A stretch of DNA of 64,000 bases from Wurfbainia villosa (taxonomy: Eukaryota > Streptophyta > Magnoliopsida > Zingiberales > Zingiberaceae), in contig CM045987.1 of assembly GCA_025175895.1 (NCBI GenBank), positions 39,582,113 to 39,646,112 of the forward strand, given 5' to 3'. A model generated the notes under the pieces. The model saw only the letters and a list, made by a program, of their open reading frames with translations. It was not told where the DNA came from and searched no databases. Positions 24,196 through 36,612 of the stretch are shown piece after piece. A program made the translations under genes and the position numbers. Position 1 is the stretch's first letter; every line of letters begins with the position of its first letter.

Positions 24196-26345
24196 ATCCT
24201 CGAGTAAGTTTCCATTCAGAAACGCGGTTTTGACATCCATTTGTCAGATCTCATAATCATGGTATGCTGCAATAGCAAGTAAGATCCGAATGAACTTAAA
24301 CATCGCCACTAGAGAAAAGGTTTCATCATAGTCAATACCATGAATCTTCTTGAAACCTTTAGCCACCAATCGGCCCTTATAGGTATGCGTAAGTCCATCC
24401 ATGTCAGTCTTTCTCCTAAAGACCCACTTACACTCAATGGGTTTGACCCCTTCAGGTGGATCAACCAAAGTCCATACTTGGTTGGTGTACATGGATTCCA
24501 TCTCGGATCTCATGACCTCTAGCCATTTCTCAGAATCTGGGCTCATCACAACTTTCTAATAGGAGGTAGGCTCATTCTCAATGAGCATTACGTCATCATG
24601 GTCAGACAAGAGAAATGAGTATCTCTCAGGCTGATGACATACCCTATCAGATCTGCAAAGAGGTAGGTCTACCTGAACAGGTGATTGTTCCACAACTCCT
24701 TGTGCAACAACCTCATCACCCACAACACTTTGTGATTCCTATTCAACCTCCATCAAGGCCTCAGTTCTATGGTCATTATCTTGAATTTCTTCAAGATCGA
24801 ACGTACTCCCACTAGTTTTTCTAGAAACAAAATTCCTTTCTAGAAAACCCCCAGTCTTTGCCACAAACACTTTGTGCTGACTAGGAATGTAGAAGTAGTA
24901 TCCCTTTGTATCCTTGGGATATCCAACAAAATAGCACCTATCGGATTTGGGTCATAATTTGTCTGAGACTTGATGTCGAACGTAAGCCTCACAACCCCAA
25001 ATCCTCATAAAAGATATCTTGGGATTTCTCCCTGTCCATATCGTATATGGTGTCTTTATCATAGCCTTGGATGGTACACGGTTAAGGGTAAAGGCTGTTG
25101 TATCTAGAGCATATCCCCAAAAGGATATAGGAAGATATGTGTGACTCATCATAGATCGTACCATATCCAATAGGGTATGATTCCTCCTTTCGGATACACT
25201 ATTCCATTGTGGTGTTCCAGGAGGAGTGAGTTGGGATAGAATCCCACACTCAGCTAGATAGTCACGAAACTCATGGCTAAGGTATTCTCCACCTCGATCT
25301 GATCGAAGTATCTTAATACTCTTGCCAAGCTGGTTTTGTACTTCATTCTTGAATTCTTTGAACTTTTCAAAGGATTCTGATTTATGTGTCATAAGATACA
25401 CAACCATATTTACTGAAGTCATCAGTAAATGTAATGAAGTACCTGTAACCACCTCTAGCAGCAACATTGAAAGGACCACATACATCACTATGTATAAGTC
25501 CTAACAAATCTGTTGCTCTTTCGCTGTGTCCACTAAAGGGAGTCTTGGTCATCTTGCCTAAAAGGCAAGACTCGCATGTCTCATATGATTCAAAATCAAA
25601 TGAGTCTAGCAGCCCATCCTTATGGAGATGAGATAAGCGACTCTCATTTATGTGACCTAAGCGACAATGCCAGAGATAGGTTTGGTTCAACTCATTTGAC
25701 TTGAACCTCTTGGTATTTATGTTATAGATAGGACTCTCTAAGTCTAGAAAGTAGAGTCCGTTCATTAGAGGTGCACTACAATAGAACATATCATTTAAAT
25801 AAACTGAACAACATTTGTTCTTTATTATAAATGAAAAACCTTTCTTGTCCAAATAAGAAACTGAAATGATGTTCTTAGTTAAAGTGCACATAACAACATT
25901 CATCTAATTCTAGTACAGAGGGCAGATAGATCATAAGTAAGTCCTACAAAGAATAGTAACAACCCTTGCTTGCCTACTCGTAGGTCCACCTCGCCTTCAA
26001 TGCCCTACTATTTCTACCGCACATTGGTACAAATGTGAGATGCACATCCGATCTAATACCCATGATGAAGAAATAGATAGATTGACTTCTATAACATTTA
26101 TACCAAGTAAGTCTCACTTCTTTTCTTCTTAAGATCTTCCGTAAGCCATAGCTACGCTTCCAAAGGTCTAGCTTCCTTGCGGGGAAGCAAGCCCCTTCCT
26201 CGCTACCCTCCTTTGGGTTTAAGTTCTTTGCCTTTGCCCTTGGCTTGGGACTTTCCCTTTACCTTTAGGCTTGCCCTTTTTTGCACCATCAAAATGGTGG
26301 CGATTTTCCCTTCTTAAGGTTAAGCTCATAGCTTCTCAACATGCC
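24196..26345 (-). pseudogene. E1 pol, N-terminal part: PR remnant, integrase, RT start
   Basis: On the minus strand, 25382-25903 encodes a GAG-pre-integrase segment (NQTYLWHCRLGHINESRL, then CESCLLGKM) and the integrase start (HSDVCGPFNVAARGGYRYF). Positions 24952-25488 continue with GGEYLSHEF and the integrase C-terminal part. Positions 24244-24549 encode the RT start (VWTLVDPPEGVKP...KGRLVAKGFKK). Frameshifts separate these blocks. The zinc-knuckle and protease portion at about 25904-26200 is badly altered compared with E2. The downstream part of RT lies left of E3 at 16183-17379. Confidence 0.85.
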
Positions 26346-26894
26346 GAGCATCTCAGTATGACTTATCAATTTCATTCATGTTATAATTCATGATAATCGA
26401 TAAATGGCAAAGATTGCAAGATTAGGTCAGTGGCCAGCTCTTGGCCAAGTGGGAATCTTAGCCTTTGTAGGTTTTCTACGTACCCAATCATCTTGAGTAC
26501 ATATGGACCTACGGGAGTCCCATCTTGCATTTTGGACCCAAATAATGCCTTAGAGACTTTATATCTCTCATGCCTTGCTTGTCCTTGATATAGTTGACGA
26601 AGATGTCCAACCATATCATAAGCATTCATGAACTCGTGTTGCTTTTGAAGCTCAGAGTTCATGGTCGCGAGCATTAGACATGACACATCTAATGCATCAT
26701 CTTGATGCTTTTTGTAAGCATCTTTATCACATGAGGCAAGGGCGTGGAGGTGCCCTGAATGGGCCGCTCCTATGCATAACTTCCTTTCTTGGGTGAGAAC
26801 AATTCGTGTTCTGCATCACCCAGAAATTTGCTCCATTGAGCTTGTCCTTCTCAAAGACAGAACGCAGAGAGAGAGTGTTCGTGTTTATCGACAT
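26346..26894 (-). pseudogene. E1 gag
   Basis: The start codon is at 26894 on the minus strand, by alignment with E2 (49162). The clearest open part is 26381-26686, with the block SELQKQHEFMNAYDMVGHLRQL. Frameshifts are present on both sides of it. It is a copia retrotransposon capsid precursor and not functional here. Confidence 0.75.
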
Positions 26895-27564
26895 AGTTAT
26901 TTACAACATACAATGCAGAGAATTAATATCATATTCCTTTTATCATTTAATTAGGCCTTTAATCAAATGATGCTCCCACTGAATTATAGGAATTTTGTAG
27001 AATCGAGTTATGGATGTGGTCAAACCACATTACTAGATTCATACAAACTAGCTATAATTCTTGTGGGACAAGATCCACATCATACTAAGCCTTGAGTTAG
27101 CTTTGGCTAAATCGCCCAAGACTTAGTACGATCGGTGGGTAACACATTACCGATTACATCTCTATGCAACTCTTGTTTATAGGATCAAGACCCACATTTA
27201 CAAAAGACCTTGAGTTAGCTTTGGCTAAATCGCCCAAGATTTAGTGTAAATGCGATCTTACCCTATCTTTCCAACGATTGAAATATGCCTATAGTTCTAC
27301 TCGATCTAATTGAGTTAACTAGTTTTGCTCAATCTAATTGAGCTTACTCTAACCCAAGCGTGATAGGCAGGACCAAGATTGTCCCTCCGCACCCTACCAA
27401 GATAATATGCGTTGCTCTGCTTTGGCAGATTCAACAACAACAAATGATCGAGGTAGTGATGGGTATCAAGGCTCGGTAGGTATTTTTCGAGTTGATTCGA
27501 TTATGATTTAATCTAATCGTAATGTGTATCTTATACGCATTTATGCCTTTATTATCCTATATTA

Positions 27565-27873
<309 letters not shown>

Positions 27874-28675
27874 TGTGATGTAGTCATGGCCCTACTACGA
27901 TCTTCTCAAGCCAATGAGAAGATCATATGGTCAACCTAAGGCTAGCGGCTTCTCCAAGCGCTTCCTTTGACCGCCATGTGTCGTCGTCACCCTTCTCATA
28001 ATCTCGTCTTCAAGTGGACTTTCCACCGCTCCATTTTGTACATTACAAATATGAAACTCGAGTTACATTCGAGTCTAAAACTATTTACAACTAGAATATC
28101 AAAAGAAGAGGTACGACGCGCAGGTCGCATACACTATATAACACGCACAACCACAAAATGGCATGCAGGTCGTATTATGAATTACAAAACATCACATCCA
28201 ATCATATTGGGGTTATTGGGCCATGACAATCACAGAATTATATATAATTCTAAATTATGTATTTTACAGAAAATTTCTATAATATTTCCTATTTTTTTTT
28301 TTAATTTTATGAGTCACCTCCCCGTAATGGTCCCGCTAAGCGGTTTCCGGGCGCGATCGCGGGACAAGGCCCCTTTAGGGGATAGGGGCAGCGCCCCTAC
28401 TCGCAAAATAAACTTTGCGAGTGTTCCTACAATGATCTTACAGTGACTTAAGTCGCTATCCCAAAAACCTAAAGTGAGAACTCGCCGTTACGGAGAGTTT
28501 TTTTCGACAGTTGAAGCCTACAAGTGTCCCAACACTCGTTGCTTCGATTCTTCGAGAAAAATACCCAAAAATTCTATAAAAATAGGAAATTTACAGAAAC
28601 ATATAAATCTGTAATTTTTATATCTAATACAAAAATTACAAAAAATGAAACACATACATGATTCGTGACGCGCTC

Positions 28676-28687
28676 GATATACCAATC
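28676..28687 (-). other. E1 primer binding site, degenerate
   Basis: By position this should read TGGTATCAGAGC on the minus strand. It reads TGGTAT followed by changed bases before AGC. E1 could hardly prime with tRNA-Met today. Confidence 0.6.
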
Positions 28688-30378
28688 GTTGGTTTTTCGA
28701 GTCAAGAAAACCGCTGTATCATGAAACCCTAAGCCCGGCCACGGATCCGTGCGAAGGTATATAAAAATAAAAACATGTATGTGCTTAAGTAAACCTAGAT
28801 CTACCTTAGATTTAGAAGGTGAGAGCATTACCCTCGTAGCGACGCTCTTCGCTTATCCCGCTCGTCCAAATGCTTTGTCGGAACTCAAGAGTGTCAAGTG
28901 TATACTCCTCTACTGGTATCCACACAAGCAATAGGTGGAGAAAACACACCCTTGAGTGTGCTAGCACTCTATGGATTGTTAGGCCAAGGAGGTTGGGAGA
29001 GGGAGAGAGAGCTTGAGGGAAGTTGATCCAAGGTTGAAGATGAAGTTGTGTAACCCACACAAAATGAATTACCACATGAATAACCATCAAGTGGCCGACC
29101 ACTTCATATAGAGGGGGTTACATGCATGCATGTAACTCCCATGACCCTTGGTCTCCCTCATGAGGTGGCACCACATGACAAAGTCAATGATGATGTGGAG
29201 CATCATCATTGGCCGGCCATGCCAAGTCATCATCATGACATGACATTTGGTCAAGTCAAACTTGACCTTTCATCTTCCCTCTCAAGTCAAGTCAAACTTG
29301 ATCTCTTATCTCCCATGGTTGATCAAATCCAACCATTTGATTCAAGTCAATTTTAATTTAATGAATCTCTATTCATTTAATTTAAATTGATTTGATGAAT
29401 CAAATCTAAATTAGACTCATTCAACACTTGAATCAACTTGAGTCTAACTCAATTAGTCTAATTTGGATTACTCTTAATCCAATTTGGTTCATCTAGCAAC
29501 ACATCATTGCTACCCAAGTTACAAGAATGTTGAGCTCCAACATCACCTTTGTGACTACTAATTGTGACTCTCACAATATGTGACAATGTCCCTCTATCCT
29601 TGACATCTAGATTGACCAATCGAGGCATAGACCATGTCATCCTCGGTACAATCTAAATCTTGAACTCCAAGTAGACTCACTCTAATCAAATGAGCTCAAT
29701 ATCTCATATTGACTCATTTGGGCATGGCCATGCACTTCATGGTCTCACTCTATAAAGAATATCGATGTCACTCCCATCATATAGGAGGGATAGATCCCAT
29801 CTACATCACTCACATCCCTCCGCATAATTTGTTACATACCCAGTAATCGCCTTTATAGTCCACCCATTTACGGGTGACGTTTGACGAAGCCAAAGTATGC
29901 AACTCCTTATGTAGGGAACCATGGTGACTTCAGGTCTAAGGACTAATAGTCATACTAATTGCCACATGAGAAAGTATATGACACTCATATAACGATCCAT
30001 GATACTTTCTCATGGTGGGTCATTCAGTATACATTCTCCAATGCATACCCATGTGTCAACTTGATATCTTATATCCATGACTTATGAGATCAAGTCATCA
30101 TGTTGACTTACATGCTAGTCTCTACGCATTAACATTGTCCCTGAATGTTAATACTCGACTAGGAATGATTAAGAGTAGTGTTCTCTATATCATCTCATTA
30201 TCGATTCAACCAATCGATTGATATAGATAAGAACCTACTACTCAAGGACATTATTATATTTAGTTATTTGGCACCAATACAAGTAAATATAATAACTATG
30301 CCTTTATAAATAGGAATATGATACAATAAAGTCCATACAACAATCATCACATGATTGGCTCTAGGGCTTTCACTAACA
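28688..30378 (-). repeat. E1 5' LTR
   Basis: About 1690 bp, matching 14326-16162 closely except for a 140-bp deletion around 29490 and a heavily changed first 60 bp on the plus strand, next to the PBS. It ends ...CTAACA at 30378, followed by the TSD AAACA. Confidence 0.92.
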
Positions 30379-30516
30379 AAACATATAGCTAATGGTGATA
30401 TAAAACTTGATTATATGAAATCAAAATCAAACCTAGCTAACATCTTCAAGAAACCCTTATCAGGAGCAGAACTTAATATACTTAGAAGAAAATTAGGAAT
30501 GTGCTTAGTAGAATAA
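30379..30516 (+). pseudogene. E0: SIRE-like RNase H C-terminus, right part
   Basis: This continues the reading broken at 14325: ANGDIKLDY, then SNLANIFKKPLSGAELN, ending with TAA at 30514-30516. It corresponds to the end of copia pol. Confidence 0.8.
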
Positions 30517-31677
30517 GATGTTACTTGCATTATTTATCTATGTGTTATTCTTATCTTTCTGGAACTAGAATAGGACTTTCCCTAGAGATCATGCACCTAT
30601 AGATCTACTGAGCCGATACATCTTACAACATTTAGGTTTAACCTGAGTGTATGCTGAGTCATATAGATGGGTGTGAGATGTTAGGATCTTACTCTTGATT
30701 CTGAATGTAGAGCTAATACATCGACATGAATCAAAGAGTATAAATACAAAATAATCACTTAGGTGACCAACTTCCATCAAGACTTAGTGATAATTTATAT
30801 CATTTGAGTCAAAAGCGAAGTTAGACATTTCTTTAAGGACAATTTATTGTAAAAATATTATTTTTCTAAAAGTGAAGGATACATGCTTGAATTCATAAAT
30901 TTGTTTTACTTCATGCATTATCATTACTTCTTAAGTACTTGGAATTAACTTATATCATTTTTGATAGAATTAACCTTGAAAATGTTTTTGATATATGACA
31001 AAAAAAGAGAGATGTTAAGTTAAGTTAAATTCAAAGGTTAAAAATTTATTTTTCTTTTCAAAACTCACCATATACAAAGGGGAGGTTCTGATTGAGAAAT
31101 CAGTAGTTATTGAAGCTTTTTAAAATATATTTAAAATTGACAATACTTTCTAAATGTCCAACTATATTTCAAATTAAAAATCGGTTGAAAAATCAAAATT
31201 CTTTAAAAAGTCTTTGAAAATTATTCTTGCAACTTTTAAAAATAAGTCTTCAAAATATTTTGAAAACATATTTGTTAAATCCTTTTGTTTTCAAAGGTGT
31301 TAAAAAATTCAAATTTAAACTCTCTTGAGAAGACTTATAATGAACATGCATTGAAAATACAACTTTTATACAATTAAAATTCTTTCTAAAAATTTTATAA
31401 CAATGTTAAAGGTTGGAAGGTAAATTTTAACCTAGGTTAAATATTGCTGGTGTAGAATTTAAGAATAACTTTATATTACATTCTTTTTGATATATGTCAA
31501 AGGGCGAGAGGGTAAAGTTAAGAAAATTTTGAAAATTTCTTTTTCAAAAAAATCATAAATTGTATTAAAAAGGGGAGATAATATTAAGGGGAAGTGTTGG
31601 AAAATATTATCAGAAACTGTATTGATTTCCTTAACTTTGAACGGTGTTGCATAAATAAAAAAAGGAGAGATTTTAGG
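30517..31677 (+). other. E0 3' untranslated region
   Basis: AT-rich DNA after the pol stop. No envelope-like ORF is supported. Purine runs such as aaaggggagataa (about 31569) and aaaaaaaggagagat (about 31659-31672) are PPT candidates. Confidence 0.5.
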
Positions 31678-32757
31678 TGTAGAGATACTAGATAATCGAA
31701 CTTGAGTTTTAATAATTGCAAATGTTCAAAGTTAAGTCATATTATACTCTTATATTTTGTTTCAAGCTTGCAGGACTTAGTAAGTTTGCAGGATTCGATT
31801 AGACAAAAAAAGCCTTAACTGACATTAGAACGAAGCCATGGTGATCAAAGGATTAGACGCTAAGCAACAAAGTCCAAAAAAGATTTGACAGAGGTAAGCA
31901 AGGTAAGAACCTTGTGTGTGGAGTGGTAAGGTCGCATCCTCAGTACAAGGACAACCTTAGGCGTCGGTCTGACTAAGGATTCTGGGAGAATGCCAAAGGC
32001 AAGATCGAGTAGTCGAAGACTATCATTACTACTCTATGTACTCTGCAATATTACTGTACTAACTCTGTGATGCAGAAAATTAGCTTGTATCGATTAATCG
32101 GAACAATCCAGATGATTGATTAGGCTCCAATTGACTGGAAGGGAATCCAATCGATTGGACAAGGTCTAGTAAACTGGACTATGGTCCAGTCGACTAGAAC
32201 AGGACAAAATTTTGACAGATAATTTTCGGCTGCATTGGATCTAGATTGGATGAAGCTGGAGTCACCTAAACCGGGTCCAGGTGCCTGGAAAACTCTATAA
32301 AAGTGGTTTTGGACAGAAACCCTAGATCATCATCTTCCAAGTGCTTGTGCTCTTAAACTTCTTGTTCGACGATATACCGAAGTGTCGTAATGGTACAACT
32401 TCGATTGCATGCTCTACTTTCATAATCTCGGTGTCGATACATTTATTTTAAGTCTTGTATCATTTCTTTTTGTACTTACATTTAGAGGACGATAAGGTTG
32501 TTACTGTTCTTCATCTTTTGTAAAAGAAGCGAGTTTCTTACCTCTAACGAGGAAGAGAAATTTTCGTGATTGGCCACCGATAGCGATCTCGAATTGCTAG
32601 ACATTGGATTCGTAGCCTCATGGTTGTGAACCAAGTAAAAGAATTTGAGTTTTGTGTTGTTTTTATTTATTCCACTGTGATATACTTTGATAATCATGTG
32701 AGTTTTATCAAAGAACGAAAAGAAAAGTTTTACGCTCTTCATTCCTCAAAGATGTTT
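31678..32757 (+). repeat. E0 3' LTR, truncated by E5
   Basis: The LTR likely starts near TGTAGAG (31678). It contains ATCGAT/GTCGAC palindromes flanked by CCA/TGG (about 32150-32200), a TATA box (32296-32303) and a U5-like end region. It is interrupted at 32758 by E5. The exact start is uncertain. Confidence 0.55.
32296..32303 (+). promoter_or_regulatory. TATA box of E0 3' LTR
   Basis: tataaaag lies in the LTR downstream of the palindrome cluster, with a gene-like leader (aaaccctagatcatc) following about 25 bp later. Confidence 0.5.
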
Positions 32758-33664
32758 TGTTGGGATGTATACTGAAAAGTCTATCTTTTGTATGAACATC
32801 TTTATTTTGAAATAAGAATCACATGATCTTTGTTTGCATATTTTATGGTTATACATATCGTCTAATACATTACATTGTAGATAACATGGCGTGTGGTGTC
32901 ACACGGGAGATCATGTTATCAGCTCCTTGTAAAGTATAAGTAAAGGCTCACAACCGAGATGACTTTGGACAAACCATTGGAATGGTTGTAGTGTGATTTG
33001 GTATTGGTTTGTCTTGACCATAGAATCACACTAGTGCACTTTGTGTGTATTGAGCAGGACCGACTTAGAGGTGATTTGATTTATTGCTGACTACATAATC
33101 GAATCAGACCTCAGATATTATATTGTACATACTCTTAATCCCGATATAATAACAGACACATATACTTACTATTCATCTCTTTGATTTACCAATGGGCAAG
33201 ATTTATAGATTAAATCGATAGGCTCGGTAAGTTGGAAAATGATATTATTTATATGGTGTGCTGTTGATTATAGGAGGAAATCGTGTCCTATATATTAGGA
33301 TGATGATGTCCCCTTGAGGAGCTCATAAGGTTCATCATGTAAACCTTGCAGGTGGACTTGGTCCGACATGATGAAAAGGTTGAGTGGTACTACTCATGGA
33401 GTTAGATGTTGATTAATTAATGATCAGTAAATTAATTAATCGATGGACATTCGAGATCTTAAACACGGGGAGAAAATGTACAAATAATATATGAAGCCCA
33501 TATTATCTTATGGGGGTTGGTGAGGTAGATCAATGATAATTCTTTAGTGGATTAGATTATCATTAATGGATCGGACTTTATTTGGGCTTGATTCATTGGG
33601 TGGCCAAGATCCAACTCCTCCTCATAGTCCCTATTGTAGCCTATTAAAACCTCATGAAGCTTAG

Positions 33665-33795
33665 ATCCAATGGATAGAAATAAAACTCTAGATCCAAAGG
33701 TAGAGATTAAATCTCTAAGATCCGACGGTTGAGATTAAATCTCTAGATCCGACGGTTGAGATTAAATCCCTAGAACCAATGGTGAAGATTAAAAC
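33665..33795 (+). repeat. 28-bp direct repeats upstream of E5 TATA box
   Basis: About five imperfect units, each starting gatcc or gaacc and ending in 'gattaaatctcta'. The 3' LTR copy (61350-61480) keeps the same number. Position just upstream of TATA suggests enhancer-like elements; that is inference. Confidence 0.8.
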
Positions 33796-33814
33796 AAGGC
33801 TTATCCCTAAACTC

Positions 33815-33823
33815 TATAAAAGG
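33815..33823 (+). promoter_or_regulatory. E5 LTR TATA box
   Basis: tataaaagg lies in the U3 region just after the 28-bp repeats. The same sequence recurs at about 61502-61510 in the 3' LTR fragment. Confidence 0.7.
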
Positions 33824-34651
33824 AGCCTTAGGGTTGGTGTGGAGAGCAATTAGGAAGCAAAGGGTATTGGAGTTGGCGGCAAGAAGCAAGAGGATTAGGG
33901 TTTGGAGCTAGGCGACACCAAATAAGGAAATTATTTCCTTGTCTTCTTCTTCTGCATTGGTGGCCGACGTCCAACAGCTCCTCTTCTCCCTTGGCCGACG
34001 TCCAAACCTAGCTCTCCTCTTCTCCTTGGCCGGTGAAACCAAGGCTTAGGGTCCTCTCATATAGCTCTTGGCCGGCAACCATTGTTTCCCTTCTCCTTGT
34101 TGGCCGGCGGCAAGCAAGGTGCATGTTGCTTGTTGGTTGGCTAAAGGAAGGAGAAGGATCTTGTTTCTATTCTTCCTCTTGCTCAGAACGAGAAAGGAAG
34201 GAAGATTGGTGATCTAGGAGCTTCAACTTTTGGTAGATCGTCGCCCACACGACGTCCGAAAGGAGGGAGGTCATACAATAGAAGATCGAGAGGTATATCG
34301 ATTCTCTATTTTCATATGTTACATGTTTATATTTGTTTTTCAATTATATGCATGATATATATTCTGTTTTGTGGCTAAATATACTTGGACTCTGAACATA
34401 AACACAAAAGCCGGTGATCCGTACATCGTCTATTCCGCGGCTATTCGTGGAATAGAGGTTGGTCGCTTGAACAACAAGTTTATTCAAGTGATTACTCTAA
34501 ACGAATAGCATGACGATGACAAGGTTGCTTGAGTGTTCCCTTTTGTCTAGGATTAAATTTTTAATCCGGGAACATCGATGGGATCGCCATGAATAAGCGA
34601 CCGAGTTGAAGTGGGAAGCGAAGTTTCCCCTCACGGATCGAACCCTACAAT

Positions 34652-34663
34652 TGGTATCAGAGC
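34652..34663 (+). other. E5 primer binding site
   Basis: tggtatcagagc, intact, is complementary to initiator tRNA-Met 3' end and lies two bases after the LTR. Confidence 0.85.
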
Positions 34664-35707
34664 CAAGGTTTCCGGTTTTGTGTGTTTAAGGATTCGGTTA
34701 CTCTTATGCATTTTTTCCATATATTATATGTGTCGGATAATAGTAGGATATGCGTAGGTTAACTCTTTGGTTGCAGGCATAAGATCCGACTATTATGGTC
34801 ATATGTGTGTATGTGATTGTATGTGTATATTTTGTTGAATCCTCGGGGTTGACGAGGCTAGTATTTAATTTTTTATAAATTAGATACGGTATTATTCAGC
34901 CACTCTTTTTATTTTAGTTTACTTTCGATCTAGATTTCATGTACACTCCCTCGTGGAGTATAGGATCGATGGATGTAAATTAAAATAGATTTTAGTCTCT
35001 ACTCGGATCTCCGGATGGCTCGTACATGGCGTTGGAGGAGTGGACGAGAAGGCGATGCGACGGGAGACATATTGAAGACAAAAGCTATAATAGTTGAAAA
35101 ATAATTTATTTTTCATATTTATTGCTTAATGTTTGATATGCATGTCGTAGGCTAGAAAATTCCTCAATTTCAAATTACTAAGTGGGAGAGGGATATTTTT
35201 ATAAATTCCCACGGCCTCCATTACAATTTGACATGTGATGCAAACAAACTTGCGCGTCGGCTCTGAGTACCTTCCTCCCCATCGGATGAGTTTGTTTGCG
35301 GATCACAAGGTCAAATATGGTTATAGGAAATTATTAAGGAGTGTGTGCACTTCCCCATCGGAAGGCACATAACCTGAGATAATTACCTTAGTACCGAGTA
35401 ATGGTGAACACTTAGATACAAATATAAGTATCCTCCCCATCGGAGTCACTGCTTTTATTTGTAGGGACAAAGAGGAACCAACTATTAATTTTACTTGTCA
35501 AAAAGTTAGGTTGACAAGATAGTAAAATTAATGGGTAAAACCTCCTCTTACAAATGTAGAATTCGTATACGTCCACACTATCGTGACATAGGATATTCTC
35601 GGTGTTTTTGAGGTTTTGGTTGATTTTAAAATGTTATTGTTTGAGGAATTAATAATTTTTTGAAATCTAATGTTTTGATCTGTATGATTCTTAGGTTTTC
35701 TTTCAAA
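34664..35707 (+). other. E5 untranslated leader
   Basis: Non-coding leader of about 1 kb between PBS and gag. 'ccccatcgga' recurs at about 35278, 35355 and 35445, hinting at old internal repeats. No other feature was seen. Confidence 0.6.
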
Positions 35708-36612
35708 ATGACTTTCAACCCACTTGCTGTGATACTGAAAGAGAATAAACTTACTGGACCCAACTATGTTGATTGGAAGAGGAATCTAGATATTGTCTTG
35801 ACTGCTGAGGAATACAAATATGTACTCCTCGAAGAGTGCCCTCCTAAGCCTGCAGATGATTCTGGGGAAAAGGAGAGAGAGAGTTATAAGAAGTGGATAA
35901 AGGCCGATGAGATGATGCGGTGTTACATTTTGGCATCTATGTCAAATGTACTGCAACATCAGCATCAAGCCATGCCCACTGCTTATGACATGATGCTCAA
36001 TCTCAAAGAGCTTTTCGGACACCAGAATCGGGTTGCAATGCAGGAAGCCATGAGGAACTTGATGACGACCACCATGATCGAGGGAACACCCGTGAGGGAT
36101 CATGTTCTCAAGATGATGGCTCATTTGAATAACCTGGAGGTCCTTGGAGCTGAGATCGATGGGGAAACCCAGGTCGATATCATACTCTAGTCTCTACCAA
36201 GGAGTTTTGAGCAGTTTTACCTGAACTACAACATGAACAAGAGTTTGTATTCATTGGCGGAACTTCTGACAGAACTCCAGGCGACAGAGGGGCTATTTCG
36301 TCAGAGTGCTCAGGCACATGCCATGGTGACCCAAAAGGTTTCTACTTCTAAGCCGAAAGGCAAGAAGAAGAAGAAACAAACTGGGGTGAAGGCGGTGGGA
36401 GGTACTCAGGGAGGAGTGAAGAAGCCGAAAGGCAAGTGCTTCACTTGTAAGCAGACTGGAAACTGGAAGAAGGACTACCCCAACCGCAAGCAGAACAAAG
36501 GTACATCTTTTGGTCTAGTCGTTGAAACATGTTTAGCGGTGTTATCTACCGGCACCTGGTGTGTAGATAGGGGAGACACTGATCATGTCTGCAATACTTT
36601 GCAGGGATTCTA
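35708..36612 (+). pseudogene. E5 gag
   Basis: The ATG at 35708 opens a copia gag (MTFNPLAVILKENKLTGPNY). A TAG at about 36188-36190 interrupts it where CAG would be expected, and 36233-36613 continues in another open segment with a Lys-rich region and zinc knuckle. The knuckle reads CFTCKQTGNWKKDYP, so the His and last Cys of CCHC are lost. The start of protease reads WCVDRGDTDHVCN, with the D-S/T-G catalytic motif changed to DRG. A further TAG ends it at 36612. Confidence 0.88.

Larger units (their letters stand above)
32758..34649 (+). repeat. E5 5' LTR
   Basis: A 1892-bp LTR. It has a run of about five 28-bp units (gatccgacggttgagatt type) at 33665-33795, followed within 25 bp by TATAAAAGG, then a gene-like leader. 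It matches 39667-40554 and 61333-61587. Confidence 0.93.

Noticed and set aside
30517..31677. Envelope-like gene 3' of the SIRE-like pol
   Set aside because: Some SIRE elements carry one, but no open frame of useful length is present here.
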